Below are positions 26,197 to 36,000 of a DNA stretch of 64,000 nucleotides, in pieces. This stretch comes from UBA5543 sp964464965 (GTDB lineage: Bacteria > Bacteroidota > Bacteroidia > Chitinophagales > Chitinophagaceae): positions 28,273 through 92,272 of the forward strand of contig CAYXHM010000011.1 in assembly GCA_964464965.1 (NCBI GenBank), read 5' to 3'. Under the pieces are notes generated by a model, which ran no database searches, had not been told where the DNA came from, and worked only from the letters and a program-made list of their open reading frames with translations. Positions within the stretch are counted from its first letter, which is position 1; every line of letters starts with the position of its first letter. The translations under genes and the position numbers were made by a program.

Positions 26197-29100
26197 TTAC
26201 CTGCCGGCACCATGGCATTGTTTGTATTTTTTACCACTACCGCAAGGGCAGGGGTCATTCCTGCCAATACGTGGCTCTGCCACCGCGGGCGTAGGTTTCG
26301 GGCCTTGCCTTTCGTCGTACATATCACGCTCATTAGCTGCGTAATCCTGTCCTGCTTCATCTATCTCTTCTTTATTGGCACGCATACTGCTCATATCTGT
26401 ACGCTGTGGCTGCTGGCGCGCTTCCTGTGGTGGTTGCTCCTGCATAGGGATACCCGCACGCAACAGGAAGGATACGATACTCCTGTTAGTAGCCAGTAAC
26501 ATTTGCTTAAACAGGTTAAAACCTTCAAATTTATAAATCAACAAGGGGTCTTTCTGTTCGTACGATGCCATTTGTACAGATGAGCGAAGGTCGTCCATTG
26601 CCCTCAGGTGTTCTTTCCATGCATCATCTATCAGCGCAAGCGTAATGATTTTTTCCAGTGTCTGTATCACCGGTTTTCCACCATGTGCTACAGCCTCTTT
26701 AAGGTCAGTTTGTACCTGTATGCCACGCAGCCCGTCTGTAAATGGTATCAGTATATCTTTTATACGGTCGCCATTCTCTGCAAGCAACCTTTCCAGTTGT
26801 GGGTGTATGCCCTCTGCTATAGCATTGGTTTTGCGGTTGTACATGGCCTTAGCTTCGTGGTACAATGTATCGCCCACTTCTTCCAGGTTACCCTTTTCAA
26901 AGCTTTGCTCTACGGCAGCGTCAGGCTCCATGGCAAGGTGCTTCATTACCTCAATTTTAAACGCATCAAAATTGCGGTCGTTTTCAAACTGGGTAGCAAG
27001 ATCGACACATACGTCATACAGGGCATTATCCAGGTCTATAGACAGGCGGTCTCCAAACAGGGCATGTCTTCTGCGTTTGTATATAACATCGCGCTGAGAG
27101 TTCATTACATCATCAAACTCAAGCAGGCGCTTACGTATGCCAAAGTTGTTTTCCTCTACTTTCTTCTGTGCACGCTCAATAGACTTGGTTATCATGCTGT
27201 GTTGCAGCACCTCGCCATCTTTATGGCCCATTTTGTCCATCAGGGATGCTATGCGGCCCGATTGGAACAGGCGCATCAGGTCATCTTCGAGCGATACAAA
27301 GAATTGAGAGCTACCGGGGTCTCCCTGGCGGCCAGCACGACCACGTAACTGGCGGTCTACACGGCGGCTTTCGTGGCGCTCTGTACCAATGATAGCCAGG
27401 CCACCTGCCTCTTTTACACCGGCACCCAGTTTAATATCCGTACCACGGCCTGCCATGTTGGTAGCAATGGTTACATTGCCCGCCAGACCTGCCTCAGCTA
27501 CTATTGTAGCCTCGCGGGAGTGTTGCTTGGCGTTAAGTACATTATGCGGTATTTTCTTTTGCTGCAGCATACGCCCCAACAGTTCCGACACCTCTACAGA
27601 TGTAGTGCCCACCAGTACAGGGCGGCCTTTACTACGCAGAGATTCTATTTCATCTATTACAGCTTTATATTTTTCACGCTTGGTTTTATAAACCAGGTCC
27701 TGCTCGTCTTTGCGGGCAATGCCTACGTTTGTAGGTATCGTTACAACATCCAGCTTGTAAATTTCCCAGAACTCACCCGCTTCAGTTTCTGCCGTACCGG
27801 TCATACCGGCCAGTTTATGGTACATACGGAAGAAATTTTGCAGGGTAACAGTGGCAAATGTCTGGGTAGCTGCCTCTACAGTTACATTCTCTTTCGACTC
27901 TATTGCCTGGTGCAGTCCATCGCTGTAACGGCGGCCATCCATGATACGGCCGGTCTGCTCATCTACTATTTTCACTTTACCATCAATCACCACATATTCC
28001 ACGTCTTTTTCAAAGAGGGTATATGCTTTCAGCAATTGCTGTAAGGAGTGTATGCGGTCTGCCTTTACTGCGTAGTCCTGCAGCATAGCATCTTTACGTT
28101 TGGCTTTTTCTTCATCGGGAAGGTCCATCTTCTCAATGGTTGCCAGTTCGCTGCCTATATCCGGCAGTACAAAGAAGTTAGGTTCTTCAGTATGCCCGGT
28201 TATCAGGTTCAGGCCTTTTTCTGTCAGGTCAACGCTATTGTTTTTTTCATCTATAGTAAAAAACAATTCAGCATCTACTTTGGGCATGTTGCGTTGTTGC
28301 TCGCCCAGGTAGTGGTTTTCTGTTTTCTGTAGTATCTGCCTGTTACCTTCTTCGCTCAGGTACTTTATCAGCGCCCCGTTTTTAGGCAAACCCCTGTGTG
28401 CACGAAACAGGTGTAATCCACCATTTTCTTTATCAGCTTTACCTTCCGCTATCAGCCTTTTAGCTTCCGTCAGGCTTTTACTTGTTATCTTTTTTTGTTC
28501 TTCTACCAGTCTTTCTATGCGCGGTTTCAGTTGTGCAAACTGCTGCTCATCACCACGGGGCACGGGGCCGGAAATAATTAAAGGTGTACGGGCATCATCT
28601 ATCAATACGCTATCCACCTCATCCACCATTGCATAGTGATGTTTCCGCTGCACCATTTCATTAGGCTGGTGCACCATATTATCGCGCAGGTAGTCAAAAC
28701 CAAATTCGTTATTGGTACCATAGGTAATATCTGCAAGGTATGCCTGGCGGCGCGATTCTGAGTTGGGCTGGTGTTTATCTATACAATCCGTAGTCAGTCC
28801 CAGGAATTCAAAAATAGGGGCATTCCACTCCTGGTCACGACGTGCCAGGTAATCATTCACCGTAACTATATGCACACCCTGGCCTGACAAGGCATTAAGG
28901 TAAGCCGGTAGGGTAGATACCAGTGTTTTACCCTCACCGGTAGCCATCTCTGATATTTTGCCCTGGTGCAGTACCATACCGCCTATCAACTGTACGTCGT
29001 AGTGCAGCATGTTCCATGTTACCTGGCTCCCGGCTGCCATCCATGTGTTCTTATATATTACATTGTCACCTTCAATAGTAATATGTTCTTTGCTTACCGC

Positions 29101-29520
29101 AAACAGCCTGTCAAGGTCTGTAGCTGTAGATGCCAGTTCTGCATTTTCTTTAAAACGCCGTGCTGTTTCTTTTACTACAGCAAATGCTTCAGGCAATATT
29201 TTCTCAAGTATCTCTTCCAGAAGCTCATCACGCCTTTTTTGCAGTTTATCTACTTCGTCATAGACAGCTTCCCGGGCATTCAGTTCACCATCTTCATTAT
29301 CTTCAGCTTCAGCCTTTTTTGCGGCTATTTCTTCATCTATAGCTTGCAGGTATTCAGCAATCTGTGCTTTAAACTCGTTGGTTTTATTACGCAACTGGTC
29401 GTTAGTAAGATTTTGTAACTGCGCGTAGTGGCTGTTTATTTCTTTTACAATGGGCTCCAGTTTTTTTACGTCTTTATCAGACTTGCTGCCGCCAAATATT
29501 TTAGAGAGAAAACCTAACAT
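26197..29520 (-). CDS. secA: Preprotein translocase ATPase SecA
   Basis: This 1107-residue motor drives unfolded proteins through SecYEG. The nucleotide-binding motifs are intact (ATGEGKTLV; VDEVDSVLIDDARTPLIISG; TNMAGRGTDI; QLRGRAGRQGDPG). The C-terminus carries the SEC-C zinc motif CPCGSGKKYKQCH. It is longer than E. coli SecA because of Bacteroidota-type insertions, including one at residues ~55-95 rich in Lys/Glu. It is transcribed alone and ends at a strong terminator. Every signal-peptide protein in this window depends on this pathway before T9SS export. Confidence 0.98.
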   Translation of the reverse strand: MLGFLSKIFGGSKSDKDVKKLEPIVKEINSHYAQLQNLTNDQLRNKTNEFKAQIAEYLQAIDEEIAAKKAEAEDNEDGELNAREAVYDEVDKLQKRRDELLEEILEKILPEAFAVVKETARRFKENAELASTATDLDRLFAVSKEHITIEGDNVIYKNTWMAAGSQVTWNMLHYDVQLIGGMVLHQGKISEMATGEGKTLVSTLPAYLNALSGQGVHIVTVNDYLARRDQEWNAPIFEFLGLTTDCIDKHQPNSESRRQAYLADITYGTNNEFGFDYLRDNMVHQPNEMVQRKHHYAMVDEVDSVLIDDARTPLIISGPVPRGDEQQFAQLKPRIERLVEEQKKITSKSLTEAKRLIAEGKADKENGGLHLFRAHRGLPKNGALIKYLSEEGNRQILQKTENHYLGEQQRNMPKVDAELFFTIDEKNNSVDLTEKGLNLITGHTEEPNFFVLPDIGSELATIEKMDLPDEEKAKRKDAMLQDYAVKADRIHSLQQLLKAYTLFEKDVEYVVIDGKVKIVDEQTGRIMDGRRYSDGLHQAIESKENVTVEAATQTFATVTLQNFFRMYHKLAGMTGTAETEAGEFWEIYKLDVVTIPTNVGIARKDEQDLVYKTKREKYKAVIDEIESLRSKGRPVLVGTTSVEVSELLGRMLQQKKIPHNVLNAKQHSREATIVAEAGLAGNVTIATNMAGRGTDIKLGAGVKEAGGLAIIGTERHESRRVDRQLRGRAGRQGDPGSSQFFVSLEDDLMRLFQSGRIASLMDKMGHKDGEVLQHSMITKSIERAQKKVEENNFGIRKRLLEFDDVMNSQRDVIYKRRRHALFGDRLSIDLDNALYDVCVDLATQFENDRNFDAFKIEVMKHLAMEPDAAVEQSFEKGNLEEVGDTLYHEAKAMYNRKTNAIAEGIHPQLERLLAENGDRIKDILIPFTDGLRGIQVQTDLKEAVAHGGKPVIQTLEKIITLALIDDAWKEHLRAMDDLRSSVQMASYEQKDPLLIYKFEGFNLFKQMLLATNRSIVSFLLRAGIPMQEQPPQEARQQPQRTDMSSMRANKEEIDEAGQDYAANERDMYDERQGPKPTPAVAEPRIGRNDPCPCGSGKKYKQCHGAGR

Positions 29521-29556
29521 TTTTTTATCCGGGTTGTTTTTTGTTGTTGAGATTGC

Positions 29557-29571
29557 GATAAATGCTTTATC
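29557..29571. promoter_or_regulatory. Palindrome upstream of secA
   Basis: GATAAA-TGC-TTTATC is a perfect 6-bp inverted repeat centred 44 bp upstream of the secA start. It could be an operator or a hairpin in the secA leader. The function is not known. Confidence 0.3.
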
Positions 29572-29785
29572 ACGCCTTTATGTACCAGTTATATCAAATC
29601 CCATGCAATTTTATTAAACTGACAGGCTGGCATGTAAAGGGGGTCAAAACTACGCCAATTGGGGCATTTCAACAAACAGTTATATAAGCTTAATATGCCG
29701 TCTGAAAATTTTTTATCGTAATAGCTTGCAAGGCAAGAAAATTTTTATGTATTTTGGTGGAATAAATTCAGAAAAAGCAATAATT

Positions 29786-30325
29786 ATGAAAAAAACCTTC
29801 GTCCTCGTTACAATCGTTTTGGTGTCAATATTTATGACAAACAAAGGTTTCGCTCAGGAAGATGAATTAGTAAGGGTTTTCCGTTGGTTCAACCCGGCAG
29901 ATCAAAACTATGTTACAGTTGCAGATGGGGAGTTCCAGGAAGGGCAATTGTTGAACTGGAACTGGAAAGATAAAACACAAGTTTTTGTGGCATACCGCAA
30001 TCCTGCTCCTGACCGTGTTGCTGTTTACCGTTGGTACAATCCGCAAACTAAAGATTATGCCAGCATTGCTGAAGATGAGTACAGCGATGACAATATGATT
30101 AAAATGGGCTATACAGATAAAAGCCTGCAGTTTTACGCATTAACACGCCGTGGTGCAAATACAGTTGACGTGTACCGCTGGTATGTTCCTAAAAACAACG
30201 ATTGGGTAACTGTACCTGAAGAAGGTGATACTGATAACTATTATAAAAAAGGTTATCGCCGCAAAACTTTCCAATACTACGGTATCAGGAGAAGTATGGA
30301 TGCAACTATCTACAACCAACTGTAA
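29786..30325 (+). CDS. Secreted three-repeat protein (DUF5648-like)
   Basis: This 179-residue protein has a signal peptide (residues 1-23, ending GFAQ). The mature part consists of three copies of a ~48-residue unit: each begins with VxRWxxP or VYRWYxP, continues with YxTVAxxE or YASIAEDE, and ends near FxxY. The pattern resembles the DUF5648 repeat found in secreted bacterial proteins. Three units may form a small beta-propeller-like or stacked module that binds a ligand. No catalytic motif is seen. ATG 29786 was chosen because it alone gives a clean signal peptide. A strong terminator follows, so it is monocistronic. Confidence 0.72.
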   Translation: MKKTFVLVTIVLVSIFMTNKGFAQEDELVRVFRWFNPADQNYVTVADGEFQEGQLLNWNWKDKTQVFVAYRNPAPDRVAVYRWYNPQTKDYASIAEDEYSDDNMIKMGYTDKSLQFYALTRRGANTVDVYRWYVPKNNDWVTVPEEGDTDNYYKKGYRRKTFQYYGIRRSMDATIYNQL

Positions 30326-30350
30326 TATAGTAAGTACAATATATTCAGCG

Positions 30351-30376
30351 AAACGCCCCTGATGGGGCGTTTTTTT
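30351..30376 (+). terminator. Terminator after the three-repeat protein
   Basis: A 9-bp stem (AAACGCCCC) with TGAT loop is followed by a T7 run. Confidence 0.95.
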
Positions 30377-30566
30377 ATGCGTAATCGTATTTGATGCTTA
30401 TCCCTGTGATTCATTTTATGCAGGCTACAGGGGTATAAGCAATTGAGGTATAAACATCCGCGCCAGTGGTATTGTGTGTCGTTGTATCCGTACGATATGG
30501 CGATACGCTTTTAAATTGAAAGAGTAAAACAGGGACATACTATTGCCGATCTTTTTAGTATCGTTT

Positions 30567-31055
30567 GATACAGTGATACACCGTGCAAATGTGAACGCTC
30601 TGTTTACATAAACTATTAATCTTTTTAGAAGAGGCTTGCAGGAGAAAAAAGTCAACGGGTGGCACCGATTATCTATTACCTTTTTTGTCCTGAATACAGC
30701 AGTCGTTTGACTAGTTTATATTTCTTATAACTTATCTGAATAAGTAATGTACTTATTAATCTCTTGTTACCCCGAAATAATGTTCCTGATCTATAAGTTT
30801 TCATTCGTTAAATGAGTATTTATGTTTACACAAGAAAACATAAGCACGCAAAGCGTAGTCATAAGCCGGTTTTAAATAGCCATATATAGTTTCCCCCGCA
30901 AAATCTCCTGAATAATGATTTCCCGCTCGCGTTGTACATGTAACATTTGCCAATTACAAATAAGTACTATTATAAAGAGAGTGTCGGTTTAAAAAGAACC
31001 GGTGATGCACAAAAAAGAATAGGGCGTCCAGTTTTGCACAGTGTATCGGTGTATC
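30567..31055. repeat. Inverted repeat pair of 23 bp
   Basis: The segment 30567-30589, read as its complement, and the segment 31033-31055 agree at 20 of 23 positions (core TTTGCAC...GTGTATC). They stand ~440 bp apart in inverted orientation. A related string (GATAC followed by TGTGCAAAACTG) also occurs at 57912-57928. Confidence 0.6.
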
Positions 31056-31252
31056 GTGCAGTACAAATGATACGAATAAACCTCCCTGTTCAGGTGTACT
31101 CTCGAATAATTTAAATAAATGTAGTGAGTTCCTGCATTTCCCATTTTCCCACCCCTGAGAAACTCAGGAATCAGGATTTATTTCATTAAGCGGGGCATGC
31201 ATCTTCTTAGAAAGTGGCAAGAAAGATTGGTATTATTCGTACCAGGCAAAAA

Positions 31253-31284
31253 TAATAAAGGGAGCCGATTGGCTCCCTTTATTA
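31253..31284 (-). terminator. gldJ terminator
   Basis: A perfect 14-bp stem (31253-31266/31271-31284) with a 4-nt loop exits into a T-rich sequence on the minus strand, 23 bp after the gldJ stop. Confidence 0.95.
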
Positions 31285-31306
31285 AACAGATTTTTCAATT
31301 TTGGTA

Positions 31307-32839
31307 TTATCTTCTCGGGCTACGACCTTTCTCGCCAAAGTAGTTACCTGCTTTTTCAGAATTGCTGCCGTTAGGGCTGCCCAGGCGGTCCATCACCAGG
31401 CGGAAACCTACAGTAGAACTTGCCTGGTTGGCCTGCATAAAGCGGCGCGCACCTGGGTTCATATAGTATGCACGGTCTGCCCATGAACCACCTTTGTATA
31501 TTTTAGCTTCGTTGTTGATCAGCGTGTTAGTACCATATGCGTAGTTAAACATAGAAGCAGTATCACCATCACCATAGTCCCTCAGGTCTGCATCAAGGCC
31601 ATCAAACCTTTCGTAAGATGCCATTTCTGTACTATCCATCAGGCGGGTAATAAGGTGTCCCATTGTATCTTTTTCTTCCAGGCTGTTATCTTCATTCAGC
31701 CTTACATATGTTTCGTAAACATTACCACGGAATGGGCGGAAATCATTCAGATCGCGGGTGTAAGGGCGGTAAGTATCCAGTACCCACTCACTCACGTTGC
31801 CGGCCATATTGTACAGGCCATAAGCATTTGCAGCATAAGAGAATACAGGAGCAGGAACATCAGCGTTATCATTCAGTGCGCCGGCTATACCCATCGCATC
31901 ACCTTTGCCACGTTTAAAGTTGCCCAGGAATTCACCCTGGTAAGAGTTACGTAAGCCATAACGTGTGGTATAAGCATCACCCCATGGATATACGTTACGG
32001 TCAGTGATAACTTCTTCACCGCGGCGACGTTTAGTCTCTGGCTCAGGGTTGTTACCTATGTTACCCAGTGCGGCATATTCCCACTCAGCTTCTGTAGGCA
32101 GGCGGTAGTTTGGCAGCAGGTAGCCATCAGAATACCTCATGTTACGAGAGCCGGAACCCTGTGGGTCCAGGTCGCGTTTGCGGCCTTTTGTTGGCAAACC
32201 TTCGTATTGACCGTTTACATAAGTCTCTGTATCAAAGATATCTTCATTCACCTGGTTAGGGTTCCTTTTCAGGCGGCCGTTCTTAATCAGGATGTATTCA
32301 TTAACACGGTCGCTGCGCCATTTGGCAAATGCGCGTGCCTGGTGCCAGTTTACCCCGACAACCGGGTAATTATCATATGCCGCATGGCGGAAATAATATT
32401 GCACATATGGCTCGTTGTAAGAAAGAGAAGAGCGCCAAACAGAAGAGTCAGGCATTGCCTCAGCGATAGCTAAAGGATAGTCAGCGCTGTAAGAGCGTGA
32501 CAGCCAGTAGATATACTCACGGTAGTGTACGTTTGCCACCTCTGTTTCGTCCATGTAGAAGGAAGAAACGGAAACTGTACGGGGTATATTATTCCTTTCA
32601 AGAGACAGATCTTCTTCTGTTTGCCCCATTGTAAAGCGTCCACCCTCAACAAATGTAAGGCCAGGGCCTGTTTGCTGCCCCTGGTAATTGGCTACATCAA
32701 AACCGCCCAGACGGGAGTCGTTATAGTCCCAACCGGTAACTCGGGATACACCGGTTGATTTATTTTTAGAGGAACAAGCCGAAAAAAGGGTTGCTACACC
32801 GATACAAAGCAAGCTCACGCCGACAAGAGATCTTTTCAT
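31307..32839 (-). CDS. gldJ: Gliding motility lipoprotein GldJ
   Basis: This 510-residue lipoprotein has lipobox LFSAC (Cys22) and a formylglycine-generating-enzyme-like (SUMF1) fold, with FVEGGRFTMGQTEED near the start of the domain and FRLVMDRLG at its end. GldJ and GldK share this fold. I call GldJ because porU and porV follow divergently, the gene neighbourhood known for gldJ in Flavobacterium, and because gldL-M-N do not follow. The length also fits GldJ. It is an outer-membrane lipoprotein needed for gliding and T9SS function, not an enzyme in the known cases. A strong terminator follows, so it is monocistronic. Confidence 0.88.
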   Translation of the reverse strand: MKRSLVGVSLLCIGVATLFSACSSKNKSTGVSRVTGWDYNDSRLGGFDVANYQGQQTGPGLTFVEGGRFTMGQTEEDLSLERNNIPRTVSVSSFYMDETEVANVHYREYIYWLSRSYSADYPLAIAEAMPDSSVWRSSLSYNEPYVQYYFRHAAYDNYPVVGVNWHQARAFAKWRSDRVNEYILIKNGRLKRNPNQVNEDIFDTETYVNGQYEGLPTKGRKRDLDPQGSGSRNMRYSDGYLLPNYRLPTEAEWEYAALGNIGNNPEPETKRRRGEEVITDRNVYPWGDAYTTRYGLRNSYQGEFLGNFKRGKGDAMGIAGALNDNADVPAPVFSYAANAYGLYNMAGNVSEWVLDTYRPYTRDLNDFRPFRGNVYETYVRLNEDNSLEEKDTMGHLITRLMDSTEMASYERFDGLDADLRDYGDGDTASMFNYAYGTNTLINNEAKIYKGGSWADRAYYMNPGARRFMQANQASSTVGFRLVMDRLGSPNGSNSEKAGNYFGEKGRSPRR

Positions 32840-33039
32840 AAAAGTATGCTACAAATTGTGTTGAATAATCTGTTAAAGTGTTACAATATTAGAGTGTTCT
32901 TTTCAAAATGTCAAGCTTTAAAGTAATAATGCTAAAAAAATGTTGTTTTTCTTGTTTTTATCGGTTTAATAATATTGGCACACTATTAGCGTTATAGTGT
33001 ATGTGACAGGTGACTGACACGCCCGAGCGTATAAAACAT

Positions 33040-33047
33040 TATCTTTG
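33040..33047 (+). promoter_or_regulatory. -7 promoter box of porU
   Basis: TATCTTTG matches TAnnTTTG exactly and ends 18 bases before ATG 33066. It overlaps the longer possible start at 33045, which supports the shorter start. Confidence 0.55.
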
Positions 33048-33065
33048 ACAGCCCCCATAATAACT

Positions 33066-36000
33066 ATGAGCTTGACTAAAAAACGATTTTTTTCTTTGTG
33101 TTTACCGGCATTTGCGTTTTGCTTCATTATAGCAAACAACGTAACCGCACAGCAGCTTGACGTAACTGTGGCTGAGATGGACATCCAATCGGGATATATA
33201 GCCCGCAGGATAGACCTGCAACATTATGCCAGACCCAACATAACACTCGAAAATATTGTTTACGAAAACGTAGAAAAACTGAGGGGTGATGCCATCCCGT
33301 CTAAACCGGAAAATTTTGATGTTTTGCTGGGTAAAGACAGAAAAAAACCATTTGCGGTAGTTCGTATTCCGGCCTATTCATACAATGCTGACGGCACGCT
33401 GAGGCGCATAGCATCTCTGTCTGTACAATACAAAGAAAATGAAGCACCACAACCCGGTGGCACACAACGCAGCGCGGCAAAAGGTACGGAAGGGGCAATC
33501 TCGCCACTGGCTACGGGCACATGGCATAAGGTAAGTATACCTGCCACAGGTTTGTACAAAATCGACTACAACTACCTGTCGACTCAATTGGGTATTACAG
33601 GCATAGGCTCTTCCAAAATAAGGGTGTTCGGGCATGGTGGAAAGATGCTGAGTGAGCGCAACAGCCCCGATGGTGTAAAAGGGCTGGAAGAGAATGCAAT
33701 ATGGATGAATGACGGTGGGGACGGCAGTTTCGACCCCGGGGATTTTTTCGTGTTTTATGCACAGGGGCCGCTTAACTGGTCAGTTGCACCCGGTAACAAT
33801 GAATTGGTACAGGAAAAGAATTTCTACAGTAACGAAGGTTACTATTTACTGAATTTTGACGCTCCCGCAAAGAAAAGGATAACCATGCAAGGTACCGTGC
33901 CTGCAGGCAATTATACAACAGGAAGTTATTCGGGAGTGGTGTTGCATGAACAAGACCTGAATAACCCGCAAAGGTTCGGAAAGTTGTGGTGGGGGGAAGA
34001 GTTCAGCAGCGGGCCCGGTAAACAGGCCAGCCATAGTTTTTCTTTAGATCTTGGAAATTATATTGATACCGCCTGTTTTAAAATAAACCTGGTGAATACA
34101 TCTACACAACCGGGGTTGTTCACATTATTCCTGAACGGGCAAAATATGGGTACATCTGATGTAAGCCCTGCTAACAATTACGAATATGCGCCTAAAGCAG
34201 CTGGCAGTACAGTTTCCTGGTGCCTTCCCGGTGTACCGGCAAACAGTACTGTGAAAATAGACTATAACACAGGTGCCAGCGATGGTGCCGGCTGGCTGGA
34301 TTATATCCGGGTGAATTTGCGTAAACCGTTGGTTGCAAACGGCAATACTTTGATGTTTTGCGATTTGAAAAGCGTAGGTACAGGCAATGTTGCTACTTAT
34401 AACATTGGCAATGCGAATAGTACTACACAGGTGTGGGATGTAACAGACCCGCAAAACCCTGTATTGATGAAAGGCAGCCTTAACGGCAATACCTACAGTT
34501 TTTCGCAGGAGGCAGATGAACTGCATTGGTTTGTGGCTATGAATAGTACAGACCTGGATGCACCGGGCTACTTGGGTACAATACCTAACCAAAACCTGTA
34601 TGGGGCAGCACCTGTTGACTATATTATAGTTTCCCACCCCGATTTTATGTCGGCTGCTGAAAGACTGGCGCAATTTCACAGGCAACGCTCCGGCATGAGG
34701 GTGATAGTAGCAACCACTACACAGGTGTACAACGAGTTCTCATCAGCCGGGCAGGATATATCTGCCATCCGCGATTTCGCGCGTATGTTTTATGAGCGCT
34801 CTGGCATGGACGAAAGCAATATGCCTAAGTACCTGTTGCTGATGGGCGATGCATCTTACGATTATAAAGACAGGATAAAAAACAATACCAACTTTGTACC
34901 AACTTTTGAAGCAAAAGAATCTTTCAATTTCCTGGAAACATACAGCAATGATGACTTTTACGGTTTCCTTGATGAGAATGAGGAAATAGAACGGTATGAT
35001 ATAGTAAACGCGCTGGATATAGGCGTTGGCCGTATCCCGGCAAAAAGCCTTTCTGAAGCACAGGGCGTGGTCAGTAAAATAATTCACTACAAAAGCCCTG
35101 CCACGCTTGGCGCATGGCGCTTATCTACGTTGTTTGTAGCAGATGATAATGATAATGCCGGAGACCACCTTGAAGATGCTGAACTGATGAACTCTGTAGT
35201 GAACCAAAACAGCGCTATACACAATGCCACAAAGGTTTACCTGAATGCAGTGCCATTCATATCTACACCTGGTGGGCTGCGTGCCCCAGAGGCAAATAAA
35301 TCTATTAACGATGCGATATTTAAAGGCACGTTTCTTTTTAACTATAACGGACACGGTAATACAACGGTCCTCGCTCATGAGCGTATAGTAGCTAAAGACG
35401 ATTATAACAAATGGCGTAACATAGACAAATTGCCGTTTATGGTAACTGCTACCTGCGATTTTGGCCAGTTTGACCAACCTTCTTTTGTGTCATCGGGTGA
35501 GGAACTGATGCTGAAAAGCAATGGCGGTGTAATAGCTACACTTACTACCACGCACCTGGTGTATGCTTATGCTAATAATATATTGAATAGGGAGTTTCTT
35601 GAAGGGCAGTTTCAGCACGTAGATGGTAAATGGAACACTTTTGGCGATGCCATGCGTATAGGTAAAAACGGTACTTATACACAGGCTTCAACAACGTCTG
35701 ACGTGATAAAGAATTTCAGGAAGTTCGTATTGCTGGGTGATCCTGCCCTGGAACCAAATTTCCCCGAGTTTTTCATTAAAACCGAAAACGTAAAAGATGG
35801 TGCAACGGGCCTGTCAACAAATACAATAGGCGCACTGGGTGAATATGTTATTGATGGTGAAGTAACCGATGTAGATGGTAACCTGCTTGACTATTTTAAC
35901 GGTACGCTGGCAGTAACTATTTTCGACAAGCCCCGTAAAATAAAAACTATAAACGGAGAAGAAAAGACATTCCAGGTACAGAATAACACTATTTATAAGG

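Larger units (their letters stand above)
30377..31306. other. 930-bp gap without a gene
   Basis: I see no credible coding sequence here; the only longish frame (30425-30655, minus) has no family resemblance. The gap holds clustered GTATC/GATAC elements (30484-30579 and 31043-31073), a 23-bp inverted repeat pair, a palindrome AATAAGTA-ATG-TACTTATT (30739-30757), a small hairpin CCTGAG/CTCAGG near 31155-31169, and the gldJ terminator at its right end. Its length is unusual among neighbouring gaps, so a lost gene or a non-coding RNA is possible. Confidence 0.5.

Noticed and set aside
30425..30655. A 76-codon minus-strand frame in the long gap
   Set aside because: No similarity to known proteins, no promoter or ribosome site in view, and composition unlike neighbouring genes.
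31307..32839. Identification as GldK
   Set aside because: GldK has the same fold, but gldL, gldM and gldN are not adjacent while porU and porV are, and the length fits GldJ better.
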